Notes: generated from the letters alone by a model not told the origin. DNA of 64,000 nt from CAZTAR01 sp043813895 (GCA_043813895.1 JBDRKQ010000021.1:1-64000), one strand, 5' to 3'. Positions 25,864 to 35,153 are shown, counted from the first letter of the stretch. Translations and numbers: made by a program.

Positions 25864-27132
25864 GTGAAGAGTGAGCGATTGATGGGTGTGGTTGGCACGG
25901 GATCGATGGGTGCCGGCATAGCCGAAGCGGCGGCGACAGCCGGTTTCGTCGTGGAGGCGTTGGACACGACCGCCGAGGCCGTGGGGCAGGCGTACGCGCT
26001 GATCGCGAGGCGGCTTGACGGTCGCGTCTCAGCGGGCAAGCTGACGGCCGCAGCACGTGCAGAGATCTTGTCTCGGCTTCGCGTGGCGGAATGTCAGGAT
26101 TGTCTGAAGGATGCCGAGTGTATTATTGAAGCGGTGTCGGAGGAGATCGATCTGAAGCGGCGGACCCTCGCGGGATTAGATGCCGTGGCTTCTCCACGGA
26201 CGCTGCTGGCGACCTGCACTTCGGGCTTGTCGATCGGCGAGCTTGGGGAAGGTCTGAGTCAGGCCGGGCGGTTCCTTGGGATGCGATTCTACAGTCCCGC
26301 GGCGATCGTGGAGGTTGTCGAGTTGGTTCAGGGTCCGGCGACGAGCGATCAGGCACTAGTCGATGCGCGGGCTGTCTGTGCGAAGTTGGGCAAGACTGCG
26401 GTCAAGGTGGAAGACTCCCCAGGCTTCATCGGCGATCGCGTCGAGACGCCGTATTACCTTGCGGCGTTGGGGCTGCTCGATACAGGTGAGGCCGACATCC
26501 GGTCGATCGACGCGGCGGTGCGCGAGGTCGGGGGCTTCAAGCTGGGGCCGTTCGAGGCGCTCGACGCCGCCGGCGTTGACAACAGCCTGCACGCCGTGCA
26601 GACACTGCACGCGGGATTCGGCGGGGCCGGCCGTTTCAGGCCCAATGCGATTCAGGAGAAGCTTGTGGCGGGCGGGCATGTCGGCATCAGGACGGGCCGC
26701 GGTTTCTACCACTATCAGAACGGTGAGTCGACTCCGGCCTACGAGTGCCCGCTGAAGGATGTTTCCGGATGGGCGCCGTCGCCCGCGCTCGCTGAGTTTG
26801 CCGAGGCGTTGGAGGCGCCGGCCGACCGCGCGGCGTGGATCTTCGGGCGAGTGTTCGCGGCAGTCCTGAACGAAGCGGCGTTGGTTGCTGACACAATCGC
26901 GTTGCCGCGCGACGTGAATCTGACGATGGAACATGGTTTCCACTACCCCGAAGGGCCGCTGGCATTGGCGGATCGCATCGGTTTGGATGTCGTTCAGCGT
27001 TTGCTGGCGGAGTGTCATCAGGAGACCGGCGGCGACGAATGCTATGCTCCGAATCCCATGCTCGATCGGCTCGTGGCAGAGGGTCACCTCGGTGAGAAGA
27101 CGGCGCGAGGTTTTCTGTATCATGCGCTGTAG
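25864..27132 (+). CDS. 3-hydroxyacyl-CoA dehydrogenase
   Basis: Oxidises 3-hydroxyacyl-CoA to 3-ketoacyl-CoA with NAD, in fatty-acid beta-oxidation or a related pathway. 422 residues: the Rossmann motif GVVGTGSMGAGIAEAAA, then VEDSPGFIGDRV at the start of the first C-terminal domain and a second such domain at the C-terminus (YPEGPLALADRIGLDVVQRL). GTG at 25864 has GGAG 7 nt upstream; ATG at 25882 is an alternative. The frame stays open for 70 codons upstream but without family similarity. It is not next to thiolase or hydratase genes. Its natural substrate cannot be told from sequence. Confidence 0.9.
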   Translation: MKSERLMGVVGTGSMGAGIAEAAATAGFVVEALDTTAEAVGQAYALIARRLDGRVSAGKLTAAARAEILSRLRVAECQDCLKDAECIIEAVSEEIDLKRRTLAGLDAVASPRTLLATCTSGLSIGELGEGLSQAGRFLGMRFYSPAAIVEVVELVQGPATSDQALVDARAVCAKLGKTAVKVEDSPGFIGDRVETPYYLAALGLLDTGEADIRSIDAAVREVGGFKLGPFEALDAAGVDNSLHAVQTLHAGFGGAGRFRPNAIQEKLVAGGHVGIRTGRGFYHYQNGESTPAYECPLKDVSGWAPSPALAEFAEALEAPADRAAWIFGRVFAAVLNEAALVADTIALPRDVNLTMEHGFHYPEGPLALADRIGLDVVQRLLAECHQETGGDECYAPNPMLDRLVAEGHLGEKTARGFLYHAL

Positions 27133-27138
27133 GGCGCC

Positions 27139-27172
27139 GGTGGCACACTGGCGGGCAAGCCGCCAGTGGCAC
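27139..27172. repeat. Family A palindromic half-element
   Basis: GGTGGCACACTGGCGG, AAGC, CCGCCAGTGGCACC: a hairpin with an 8-9 bp core stem. It lies in the short gap between the dehydrogenase and the DUF547 lipoprotein. Confidence 0.6.
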
Positions 27173-27205
27173 CTATCACTTGAGCTGCGACAACGCGCTA
27201 ACCTG

Positions 27206-28120
27206 TTGCGTAGAAGTCTCGTTGCGCGGGCGGGTGTTCTCGCGACATGCCTGTGTCTTTGCGTCGCTTGGGCGGGGTGCGGACCGCGTGTCATTGAGCC
27301 CTCAGTCGGCAGACGCGGCGACGATGTTCCGTTGGCGATGGACTGGTCGGATTGGGGGTTGACGCTGAGTCGCGGCGTCGTTGGGGAGCGGGTCGACTAC
27401 GCGCGGTTGATCGCCGATCGCAGTTCGTTGGATCGTTTTCTGGCACGCGTCGCGCGCGTGGGACCGGAGTCCACGCCGCGGTTCTTCCCCGATCGTGACA
27501 GCCGCCTGGCCTATGCAATCAACTGCTACAACGCAACGATTCTGCGGAGCGTCCTCGCGCTTGAACGGGACGGCAAGCTGCCGCGACATGTTCCGGGAGA
27601 CCTGGAGTCTCGGTATCAGTTTCAGATCGACGGGCATTTGCAGACGCCGGCGATGCTGCGACAGTGTGCCCTGGCTGTGGCCGGGGAGGATTGGCGCGTC
27701 CGGTTCGTGTTGTGCGACGGAAGAGCAAATGGACCTTCTCTGTTTCGGCACGTGATTCTAGGTGAGATGCTGGACGCGCAGCTTGATGAGGTCGTTCGGG
27801 CCGCGTTTAGATCGCTGGATGTCGTCAGGATCGATCACGGGGAGCGGAAGCGATTGTTGCTGTGGCGCGGGCTGTACGACTTACGCGATCGCCTCGTGGG
27901 AGACTTTGAGCAGCGGATGCAGACACGCGACGCGACGATACTGGGGGTGTTGCTGGCGTGGTCGGACCGGCCGCGACGCGAGCTCTTGAACAGTGCGGTG
28001 GGGTACGAGGTTGCGTTGATGTCCTCGTCCGACGAGGTTAACGCGCTCGAGCCAACACCGGAGACTGACGAGGGGGTTTTCTCCAAGCTCAAGTCATTGC
28101 GGTTTATCAGGCCGCAGTGA
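27206..28120 (+). CDS. DUF547 domain lipoprotein
   Basis: 304 residues from a TTG start, which gives a basic-hydrophobic signal (RRSLVARAGVLATCLCLCVAWAGC) with a lipobox-like AGC. No ATG or GTG exists between the preceding stop codon and the signal. LAYAINCYNATILRSVLALER and VRFVLCDGRANGPSL...LDAQLDEVVRAAF match the core of DUF547, a domain of unknown function related to Cys-peptidase-like folds. The start is uncertain and the ribosome site poor. Convergent with the ACT-domain gene. Confidence 0.75.
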   Translation: MRRSLVARAGVLATCLCLCVAWAGCGPRVIEPSVGRRGDDVPLAMDWSDWGLTLSRGVVGERVDYARLIADRSSLDRFLARVARVGPESTPRFFPDRDSRLAYAINCYNATILRSVLALERDGKLPRHVPGDLESRYQFQIDGHLQTPAMLRQCALAVAGEDWRVRFVLCDGRANGPSLFRHVILGEMLDAQLDEVVRAAFRSLDVVRIDHGERKRLLLWRGLYDLRDRLVGDFEQRMQTRDATILGVLLAWSDRPRRELLNSAVGYEVALMSSSDEVNALEPTPETDEGVFSKLKSLRFIRPQ

Positions 28121-28166
28121 GCATGGGGCGCGGTTTGATCCGGCGGGCGTCTACCGGCGGTGGATG

Positions 28167-28622
28167 TTACTTTTGCCGAGTCGCCCTTCGCACGCGGACG
28201 ACCTTCTTCTCCTGGCGACGGGCATTTCGCGGCTCGGCGACGCGGAGAGCTTTCTTGAGATTGTCCACTTTGAAGATGCCTGTCGTCCGACCGCCGACGG
28301 CGCCACTTGTGACGTAGGCGTATTTGATGCTGATGTGCTGGCTGTTCAGCTTCGCACAGAGATCGGACATCGCGCCGGGACGGTTGGAGAGATTGGCCGA
28401 CAGGACTTCGGTTTCGGTCATGGGAAGATTAAGGGACTTGAGGACGGTCCGGACCCTTGCCGGGTCTTCGGCGACGAGCCGAAAGACGCCGTGTTCGACG
28501 GAATCGACGAGCGTGAGCGCCTGAAGGTTGATCTTGTTTGCGGCAAGCTCGTCACAGAGGCGTGAGAGGATGCCGGGCTTGTTGACCAGGAAGACGGAAA
28601 ACTGTGTGACTGCTTTAAGCAT
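28167..28622 (-). CDS. Tandem ACT domain protein
   Basis: 151 residues with two ACT modules: VTQFSVFLVNKPGILSRLCDEL near the N-terminus and VLSANLSNRPGAMSDLCAKL after it. ACT domains bind small ligands, often amino acids, and regulate enzymes. Stand-alone ACT pairs of this type are common in bacteria and mostly uncharacterised. A basic tail (RRQEKKVVRVRRATRQK) follows. The chosen ATG matches the start of the first ACT strand; a longer frame to 28727 adds unrelated sequence. A promoter candidate lies at 28701-28727. Confidence 0.85.
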   Translation of the reverse strand: MLKAVTQFSVFLVNKPGILSRLCDELAANKINLQALTLVDSVEHGVFRLVAEDPARVRTVLKSLNLPMTETEVLSANLSNRPGAMSDLCAKLNSQHISIKYAYVTSGAVGGRTTGIFKVDNLKKALRVAEPRNARRQEKKVVRVRRATRQK

Positions 28623-28700
28623 GGCTCGATTCTCGTTCTCAGAAGGGGCCGGCCGTTGATGGTGGACAACAAGGATCAGGAAGAAACGCCGCGAAGGACC

Positions 28701-28727
28701 ATTATAGCCATATCGAGATCGTGGCAA
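28701..28727 (-). promoter_or_regulatory. Candidate promoter for the ACT-domain gene
   Basis: On the minus strand TTGCCA (28727-28722) and a perfect TATAAT (28706-28701) are separated by 15 bp. The spacer is short. It lies about 80 nt upstream of the start codon at 28622. Confidence 0.4.
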
Positions 28728-28995
28728 GCGGGGTTTGCGTCTCCGTTCACGGATGGGTGCGAGAAAGGGACTCTCGCACCAGCGGGCTCTCCACGGATCA
28801 TTCCGTCCCCCACCCCGATCGGCTGCCTGCTGGGCAGCCGAAACGGGATGGGGCGCCCGGGCTTCCCCATCCAGCCCACTCTGCGGCCAAGGCCGGAGGC
28901 TCCTGTCGCCGGGTGGGGAGGCCCTATTTTCCGGCTCTGGAATGCCCAGCCGAAGCTGCCTGGGACCCAGTCGGGGATTTCGCCCGGCGGAGGGC

Positions 28996-29023
28996 TTGAC
29001 GCCGACGGCATCGCAAGTACAAT
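28996..29023 (+). promoter_or_regulatory. Candidate sigma-70 promoter of the rplM-rpsI operon
   Basis: TTGACG (28996-29001), 16-bp spacer, TACAAT (29018-29023): five of six matches in each box. The expected transcription start is about 45 nt before the rplM start codon. Confidence 0.62.
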
Positions 29024-29074
29024 GCGGTGTTCTTGTGTTGTTGAGATCGCAGGCCTGCAGCGTGGACGGGAACT

Positions 29075-29521
29075 ATGTCATTTGTGACGGACAAATGCTA
29101 TCAGGCGAAGACCGGTGAGATCGAGCGGGAGTGGTACGTGGTCGATGCCGAGGACAAGATCCTTGGACGGCTGGCTGCGAGGCTGGCCACGGTGCTGATG
29201 GGGAAGCACAAGCCGACCTATACACCGCACACGGATACCGGTGATTTCGTGGTTGTGACGAACGCGGAGAAGATCCGGGTGACGGGCCGGAAGGCGGAGC
29301 AGAAGGAATACGATTCGTATTCCTACCATCCCGGCGGTCGCACAGTCGTTTCGTATGCGAAGCTCCGGGAGAACCACCCGGACAAGATCATCAGATTAGC
29401 CGTTCGGCGCATGTTGCCGAAGAATTCGCTGGGGCGACAGCTCTTGACGAAGTTGAAAGTGTATCGAGGAAGTGAGCATCCTCACCAGGCCCAGCACTGC
29501 CGACCGCTGGACCTGGATTGA
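29075..29521 (+). CDS. rplM: 50S ribosomal protein L13
   Basis: 148-residue early-assembly protein of the large ribosomal subunit that binds 23S rRNA. REWYVVDAEDKILGRLAARLATVLMGKHK and AEKIRVTGRKAEQKEYDSYSYHPGG (quoted in part) are typical, as is the VRRMLPKNSLGRQLLTKLKVYRGSEHPH region. Start ATG with GGACGGGA just upstream. Followed after 29 bp by rpsI, the conserved L13-S9 operon. Confidence 0.98.
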   Translation: MSFVTDKCYQAKTGEIEREWYVVDAEDKILGRLAARLATVLMGKHKPTYTPHTDTGDFVVVTNAEKIRVTGRKAEQKEYDSYSYHPGGRTVVSYAKLRENHPDKIIRLAVRRMLPKNSLGRQLLTKLKVYRGSEHPHQAQHCRPLDLD

Positions 29522-29550
29522 ATCCATTGAGCCGATAGGAGAGTTCAACC

Positions 29551-30198
29551 TTGTCCGATCAGCCGACGACGCCAGAGAATCCCGAGGCCGGATCGCCCGA
29601 GGCGGCTACGCCAGCGGCGCCGTCGCCCGAGGTTCAAGGCACAGCACCGGCGGAGCCCGTAAGTCCACCTCAACCCGCCGCCGAGCCGGCAGCCTCAGAA
29701 ACGGCCGCGCCGCCAGCGGCAGGGGAACCGATCGAAACAACCGTGACTGCGGAACCTGACGCGCCCGCGCCGGTCGCAGCGACGGAGCCCGCAGCGGCTT
29801 CGATCAAGGGCGGCGACTACTTCTGGGGAACCGGTCGCCGCAAGACCGCGGTCGCGCGGGTGCGAATCCGGCCCGGCACCGGCAAGTTCCTGATTCACAA
29901 ACGTGAGATCAATGACTTTTTCTTCGACGAGCGGAGCCGGGTGGATGCTATCGCGCCGCTGAAGGCGACGAAGACGTTGGGCAAGTTTGACGTGTTCATC
30001 AATGTTCACGGGGGCGGGCAGACCGGCCAATCAGGCGCGATCATGCTCGGACTGGCCCGGGCATTACTAAAGGCGGACTCCAGCCTTGAGGGCACGTTGC
30101 GTGACGGGAAGTATCTGACGCGTGACGACCGAAAGGTGGAGCGGAAGAAGCCCGGCCAACCGGGCGCGCGGAAGCGGTTCCAGTTCTCGAAGCGTTAA
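29551..30198 (+). CDS. rpsI: 30S ribosomal protein S9 with long N-terminal extension
   Basis: 215 residues, against about 130 for usual bacterial S9. The conserved domain begins near residue 90 (YFWGTGRRKTAVARVRI) and ends with the universal basic tail GARKRFQFSKR that reaches the decoding site. Residues 1-87 are an Ala/Pro/Glu-rich, low-complexity acidic extension. The TTG start has GGAG about 9 nt upstream. No better start is visible nearer the conserved domain, so I take the extension as real, though it needs protein evidence. Confidence 0.95.
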   Translation: MSDQPTTPENPEAGSPEAATPAAPSPEVQGTAPAEPVSPPQPAAEPAASETAAPPAAGEPIETTVTAEPDAPAPVAATEPAAASIKGGDYFWGTGRRKTAVARVRIRPGTGKFLIHKREINDFFFDERSRVDAIAPLKATKTLGKFDVFINVHGGGQTGQSGAIMLGLARALLKADSSLEGTLRDGKYLTRDDRKVERKKPGQPGARKRFQFSKR

Positions 30199-30232
30199 CG
30201 CGGCTTTGCATTCCGTGAAGATGACATCGACA

Positions 30233-30268
30233 ACGGCCCGGCGATCAGATTCGCCGGGCCGTTTGCTT
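30233..30268. terminator. Strong intrinsic terminator after rpsI
   Basis: A perfect 12-bp stem, ACGGCCCGGCGA (30233-30244) and TCGCCGGGCCGT (30251-30262), with a 6-nt loop is followed by a T-rich run TTTGCTTTG. It lies 35 bp after the rpsI stop and between convergent genes. Confidence 0.85.
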
Positions 30269-30329
30269 TGTGCTGCAACCGCTGTCATGCTCCATATATT
30301 CAGCGGCGGTTGGCGTTCGGAGTTTCTCG

Positions 30330-31679
30330 TTACTCACACCATTCACACGTGCGGTATCCGTCCGGGAACTCGATCGTGGCTAAGTAGGGCAGGATGGGGT
30401 TTGCCTCTTTTTCGGGATCGACGACGGTTGCCATTCCGTATCGAAGCTTGAAGCAGAACATCTCCTGCACCGCCGGACAGTACAGGTTTTCGAATGTGTC
30501 GATAGCCGTCGCGAGCGAGTTCGGATTCGATGTCTTCTTGTAGTCGTCGATCGCGTCGGTGATTATCTTCTGATATGCCGTAATATCTTGGACAATCCGG
30601 GTGAGGTCCTGAATGATGGCTGCTGTCGGCTCTTCGTTACCCAAGTACTGCCCCGTGGCGGGATCGAGGGCGCACTTCGGGACCATGCGCAGGACGCCTT
30701 GAAACTTCTTCCATAGGCTCTTCTTGTTGTGTTTCAGTTTGTTTAAGTTCAGGAGAATCGGACCGTGCTCGTGGTCCATGTTCAACGCGCATTCGTGCTT
30801 CCTTGATCCCAGCGAGTTGTAGATCCTGACCCGCGGCTCGTTTTCGCTGGGGCCGGGTGGGCTTACGACGACCATCCCGGTGTGCTCGATGAATCGCGTG
30901 ATATCGCCAGTGTGCCATTGGCGGGGCTCACCTGGGATTGAGACCATGACCACATCCCATTCCGACGGAATCTTGCTATTCCATGTTGACGCCTTATTTT
31001 GCCTGTCCGCATTGCCCATCTGTTCAGTGAATGGTTTGAGGCCGCCTGCCCACACGCAGTGCTCCAGATAGCCGGAACAGTCAATGCCCCAAAGCCATTT
31101 CTGGCACGTCGAAGGAAGATCGTCCGCTGGCCAATTTCGTTTCGTCAGGCTCTTTCCACCCCGCACGTAGGCATATCCGTTCGGCTGAGCAGGTCCTAGA
31201 CTATCCGCAGGAAAAGGGCCATGGCATTTGATTCGCTCTGCTTCTGTGAACATTCCCTGGAAGAACTGCTGAATATGCTTGATGCTACCAAGACCGCATT
31301 TCGGATAGGTGCCAGCTCCGATCGGGCGGGCCGTTGGATCGGGGTCATCGAACAGGTATCCACCCAGGTAGACGACTCGGCTCAGGTCGACATCGTCTAC
31401 GACATAACGAGCGGTTTCCTCGACTTCTTCTGCGGTGAGCCCGTCACCATCAGTCCCCTGGCCGTCGCCTGCGAAGGGTACAGACGGATCTCCTGGCCCT
31501 GAGCATGTTCCGCCCGACAAGACAGCGGTAGCCGCTACAACAAAGATGCAGAGCATAACGCTGAATGCAGCGCCGCCATGGCTGCAACGACGCATTCCCG
31601 AGCAATCCACACTGGACTGGAGAATGTCGGGAGAGGGTGGAACCCGCTTATAGAATCTCTGTTCCTTCGGATCGTTCAT
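30330..31679 (-). CDS. Secreted or membrane-anchored NlpC/P60-like putative cysteine hydrolase
   Basis: 449 residues from the ATG with GGGAG 7 nt upstream. A hydrophobic segment near residues 38-56 (FSVMLCIFVVAATAVLSGGTC) is preceded by about 35 polar residues, so it is either an anchor or a lipobox-type signal with a misplaced start. WLWGIDCSGYLEHCVW and, later, WHTGDITRFIEHTGMVVV give the Cys and His pattern of NlpC/P60-like cell-wall peptidases. The C-terminal third is unrecognised. The fold call is from motifs only and could be wrong. Confidence 0.6.
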   Translation of the reverse strand: MNDPKEQRFYKRVPPSPDILQSSVDCSGMRRCSHGGAAFSVMLCIFVVAATAVLSGGTCSGPGDPSVPFAGDGQGTDGDGLTAEEVEETARYVVDDVDLSRVVYLGGYLFDDPDPTARPIGAGTYPKCGLGSIKHIQQFFQGMFTEAERIKCHGPFPADSLGPAQPNGYAYVRGGKSLTKRNWPADDLPSTCQKWLWGIDCSGYLEHCVWAGGLKPFTEQMGNADRQNKASTWNSKIPSEWDVVMVSIPGEPRQWHTGDITRFIEHTGMVVVSPPGPSENEPRVRIYNSLGSRKHECALNMDHEHGPILLNLNKLKHNKKSLWKKFQGVLRMVPKCALDPATGQYLGNEEPTAAIIQDLTRIVQDITAYQKIITDAIDDYKKTSNPNSLATAIDTFENLYCPAVQEMFCFKLRYGMATVVDPEKEANPILPYLATIEFPDGYRTCEWCE

Positions 31680-31922
31680 AGAGAGGCTCCCTTCGCATTT
31701 CAAATGGCATGGCTCAGCTTACACCCCTTGCTTTCGATAGTACCTGATACTCGTTTTTCTTGGCAATTCGTTTGGTTGCGAGGAGTCGTAAATGTCAGTG
31801 TGTACGGTTGACGCGGGCGCGAAGAAACTTGCTTCTCGATGCGGTTGTGTTCGTTGAAGGCCAAGGCTTGCCAAACCTTGACTCTCGAACTTCTCGTCTT
31901 CTTCATGAAGTCGACTTCTGGC

Positions 31923-32585
31923 TTAGAGACCGGGGCGAGGACATCTTAACCTCAGATCATCGGATTTTGGAATCGCATTGTCCTTGATCATCAGGATCGT
32001 TGCGGGGAGGAGTTCTCTTTCGAGGGCCTGAACTTGATCTGCGAGTGACTCGGGCGTGTCGCCCGGTTCGACGGAGCAGATGTCCTGCGCGATGATCTGT
32101 CCGTGGTCGTACTCGTTATCCACCCAGTGGACGGTTGCGCCGGTTTCATGCTCGCCGGCGGCGAGGACGGCCTCGTGTACGCGATGGCCGTAGAAACCCT
32201 TGCCGCCGAACTTGGGTAGCAGGGCGGGATGGATGTTGATGACTTTGCCGAGCCATCGGTTGGGCAGCTTCCAGTAGCACAACCAGCCGGCCTGGACGAC
32301 GAGGTCGACGGCATAGGCGTCCAGCGTCAGGACGATCTGGTCACTGAACCTGTCCAGTTCGGGGTTTTCCTTCACGCGGATGATGTCAACCGGCAGATCG
32401 GCGGCTCGCGCGCGGTCCACCCCGGCGACGGCGGATCGCGAGGAAATGACGACCGCGATCTCCACGCCGTGCAGCCTGCCGTCCGCGATGCGGTCGATCA
32501 GGTTTTGCAGCGTTGTGCCGGAGCCGGAGATGAGGACGGCGATGCGAAACGGGTCGGCCTTGCTCTTTTTCCGCTTCTTGCTCAC
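31923..32585 (-). CDS. purN: Phosphoribosylglycinamide formyltransferase
   Basis: Transfers the formyl group of 10-formyl-THF to GAR in purine synthesis. 220 residues. IAVLISGSGTTLQNLID, INIHPALLPKFGGKGFYGHRVHEAV (quoted in part) and TVHWVDNEYDHGQII hold the catalytic Asn, His and Asp. A short Lys-rich lead (SKKRKKSK) precedes the first strand. The GTG start shares one base with the stop of the upstream hydrolase gene, so translation is probably coupled. No other pur genes are near. Confidence 0.95.
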   Translation of the reverse strand: MSKKRKKSKADPFRIAVLISGSGTTLQNLIDRIADGRLHGVEIAVVISSRSAVAGVDRARAADLPVDIIRVKENPELDRFSDQIVLTLDAYAVDLVVQAGWLCYWKLPNRWLGKVINIHPALLPKFGGKGFYGHRVHEAVLAAGEHETGATVHWVDNEYDHGQIIAQDICSVEPGDTPESLADQVQALERELLPATILMIKDNAIPKSDDLRLRCPRPGL

Positions 32586-33472
32586 TAGGGGGGCTCCTCG
32601 ATGATTCCGGTTTGCTCCAGGAACACGGCGATTTCTCCCCAATAGCCCTCCTCATTGTTGCGGCCGGGGAAGTCGTTGTGCTTGCAATCGTATTCGACGT
32701 AACGCCCGTTCCTGGCAATGTCGCGGAGTTTGCGGCCGTGGGCGACGGGGATGATGTCGTCGTTCGTGCCGTGGAAGATGAGCACGGGCGTATCGAGTGT
32801 TTCAAGCACGCGATCCGTTCGGAAGGGGTGCTTTACGAGGAAGGCGGGCGCGCCGTATTTGTACGCCATGGCCGCGGCGCTGTAGAAGGAGGACTCGAGG
32901 ATGAGGGCCTGGCAGTCGCGCCGGCCGGCAAGCTGGGCTGCGGGACCGCCGCCGAGAGATCGACCGTGAATCACGATGCGGCTCTTATCCACATCCGCAC
33001 GCTTCAAAAGTTCATCGTAGAAGCGGAGGGCGTCGGCGACGATTACTCTTTCTCCGGGCTTGCCGTCGGACCGGCCGTAGCCGCGGTATTCGGGCAGCAG
33101 GACGGAGCATCCGAGCTTGCGGTAGCCCTCGACGGCCGTGGATTGGTAGTCGATGAGCTCGGCGTTGCCGTGGAAGAAGATGACCGCCGGTGCGGGGCGC
33201 TCTGGACTCGACTGGAATGCAGGCATGAAGAAGGCGACGGATTGGCCGTCTTCGGTGTCGATCGTGATCTCGTCGGTCGTCGCATCGTAGAGGAGGGGCA
33301 GAGGGTCGGGCGCCATGTCGACGGGAAAGAGGAGCTTGTCCTGGTAGAGGTAGAGGATACCACACCAGGCAACATAGAAGATGGCGAGGGAGACGAGGAC
33401 CCTGCGGAGAAGCCGTTTGAGCGGGGGCTTCTTATTCGCGTCGTCGGTTGCAGGCCGCGGGCTTTCGGGCAT
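32585..33472 (-). CDS. Membrane-anchored alpha/beta hydrolase
   Basis: 295 residues. A transmembrane anchor at about 25-45 (LRRVLVSLAIFYVAWCGILYLYQ) precedes a hydrolase domain: oxyanion FFHGNAE, nucleophile elbow VIHGRSLGGGPA (Ser), Asp in FHGTNDDIIP and His in CKHNDFPG. This matches the BEM46/ABHD17-like serine hydrolases. ATG at 33472 has GAGGTG about 8 nt upstream. Its stop overlaps the purN start by one base. Substrate unknown. Confidence 0.9.
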   Translation of the reverse strand: MPESPRPATDDANKKPPLKRLLRRVLVSLAIFYVAWCGILYLYQDKLLFPVDMAPDPLPLLYDATTDEITIDTEDGQSVAFFMPAFQSSPERPAPAVIFFHGNAELIDYQSTAVEGYRKLGCSVLLPEYRGYGRSDGKPGERVIVADALRFYDELLKRADVDKSRIVIHGRSLGGGPAAQLAGRRDCQALILESSFYSAAAMAYKYGAPAFLVKHPFRTDRVLETLDTPVLIFHGTNDDIIPVAHGRKLRDIARNGRYVEYDCKHNDFPGRNNEEGYWGEIAVFLEQTGIIEEPP

Positions 33473-33578
33473 GAGGGACACCTCGGCGCCGAAGTGTAAT
33501 CGGAATGGCGAAGGATGTCAGCGAAGAGGGATAAGGGACCGAGGGACAAGGGGGTGAGGGATAGGGGATTGCGGGTCG

Positions 33579-35072
33579 TTACGGGCGGAGTGGGGCAGGT
33601 CTGAGCCATAAGCCGGTACGATCCGCTGGTCGCCCGTGCGGGTCGGCGCCGGAGGGGTCCCAGCGTTTCTGTCGTTGTGCGGCGGTCGCATCCGCCTGCG
33701 CGGTTTGCTGTGCGGCCCGGCGAAGCGATCGCAACGGGTCGTCGCCGAGTGCGGGGAGATCGTCATCGAGGTGTGAGAACATGTCGTAGGCGATTGCGAC
33801 CGTTCCGTCGGCTGGGTTCCGCCAGATTTCGACAATCCGTCCCTCCTGTGGGAGATCGAGCGTGGAGCAGGTTTCGATCTCGACGTAGCCGAGGCGGTTG
33901 GACACGAGGTTGTGATGCGAGTGGCCTGCGAGGTGGAGGATGACGTTGGGGTATTCGTTGAGCAGTTCGCGGAATGTGGAGCCGATGAGGACGGAGCCGT
34001 ATCCTTCCCAGAGCGAGGCGCTGGGGTGGTGCGACGTGACGATGACGACTTCCCCTTGCTGCGTCGCCGCGTCAAGCTCGGCGCGAAAGAAATCAACTTG
34101 CGGGCCGAGGATCGAGCCGTCCTGATATGGGAACCCTTCGATCTTGTGGGCCGGTTCGCACGTGTCGAGCCCGATGAGCCGCAGGCCGGGCGTTGGCGAG
34201 ACGCTGTACCACGCGTGATCCGTCTGCGGATCGACGAAGCCGTGGCCGGGGGGGCCGGTCGTGGTGGTAAACATGGCCGAGATGAACTCGCCCTTATTGA
34301 AGTAGCCGCGTCCGGGATTCGGCAATACGAATGCGGGGGGATCGAGAAGCGGCGGGGGTCCTGGGTTCGCCGGCGTGACGGTGCCGTGGGTGAAGCCGGC
34401 GAGGGGGTCGAAGAAGTTCGGCAACAGGATGCCGGGTCTTTCTGAGAAGGGCAGTGGGGCGGTTCGTCTGCCGAGGAAGTCCTGGAAGATGGGGAAGACG
34501 CCGATCGCGAAGCGGTCGTGGTTCCCGAAAACGACGTACCACGGGACGGACGCCGCATCTCCGTGGACAGCCGATTGGTAGAGCCCTTGCGCCTGAAACG
34601 CGGCGTGTGGGTCCATGAGGGGGTCGGGGCGGGTCTCCGGCGGTCGATCGTCCGGGCCAGTCAGCGGGTTGATCTCGCCGCCATCGAACAGGTCGAGTAG
34701 CCAGGCGAGTTCGTTGGACTGGCTGTTATCGCACGTGTCGCCGGTATGGACGACGAAGTCGATTGTCCGACCGGACGCATGGATACGGTTGATCTCGCGG
34801 ATGATCCCGTCGAGGAGTTGCGTGGAATGCGCCTCGTAGGGTCGCCACGCGCTGCTCGTGATGTCCTGCGCGCCGGCGAATCTGGCGGGAGACTCCTCGT
34901 CGACGATGTGTGTGTCGGTGATGTGGGCAATCCGGCAGAGGAGTTCGTAACCGGCAAGGTGGGCGGGCGGGCTCTGACGGGCTGGCAGGCGAAGGCCGTC
35001 GTCCACTTCACATGCAGCCGGGAACAGGCAGCACACAGCAAGGATGAGCCGTTTCATGTTGAGTTGCTTCAC
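33579..35072 (-). CDS. Calcineurin-like metallophosphoesterase, probable lipoprotein
   Basis: 497 residues. ITDTHIVDE, VVHTGDTCDNSQ, YVVFGNHDRF, SHHPSA and LAGHSHHN are the five metal-binding blocks of the calcineurin-like superfamily. The N-terminus (MKRLILAVCCLFPAAC) looks like a lipoprotein signal, so the enzyme is probably outside the cytoplasm. GTG at 35072 with GGGAG upstream and ATG at 35057 are both possible starts. Substrate unknown; the family ranges from nucleotide to phospholipid phosphoesterases. Confidence 0.9.
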   Translation of the reverse strand: MKQLNMKRLILAVCCLFPAACEVDDGLRLPARQSPPAHLAGYELLCRIAHITDTHIVDEESPARFAGAQDITSSAWRPYEAHSTQLLDGIIREINRIHASGRTIDFVVHTGDTCDNSQSNELAWLLDLFDGGEINPLTGPDDRPPETRPDPLMDPHAAFQAQGLYQSAVHGDAASVPWYVVFGNHDRFAIGVFPIFQDFLGRRTAPLPFSERPGILLPNFFDPLAGFTHGTVTPANPGPPPLLDPPAFVLPNPGRGYFNKGEFISAMFTTTTGPPGHGFVDPQTDHAWYSVSPTPGLRLIGLDTCEPAHKIEGFPYQDGSILGPQVDFFRAELDAATQQGEVVIVTSHHPSASLWEGYGSVLIGSTFRELLNEYPNVILHLAGHSHHNLVSNRLGYVEIETCSTLDLPQEGRIVEIWRNPADGTVAIAYDMFSHLDDDLPALGDDPLRSLRRAAQQTAQADATAAQRQKRWDPSGADPHGRPADRTGLWLRPAPLRP

Positions 35073-35153
35073 GTGAGGCGTCTCTCCCGGTTTCCGATCG
35101 CCGCCAAAGCGGCAAGCTGAATTGTGTAGTCTAGCGCGTGCGTTGGAAGGCGA

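Larger units (their letters stand above)
28623..29074. other. Intergenic region between divergent ACT gene and rplM
   Basis: About 450 bases with a promoter candidate on each strand (listed separately). A hairpin CGGCTGCC-TGCTG-GGCAGCCG lies near 28819-28839, and several GC-rich inverted segments follow up to 28990. It is upstream of the rplM promoter, so it is not an rplM leader. No gene accepted here. Confidence 0.45.

Noticed and set aside
25332..26056. Two overlapping minus-strand frames upstream of the dehydrogenase
   Set aside because: Overlap the dehydrogenase start, Arg/Ser/Pro-rich, no ribosome site or family pattern.
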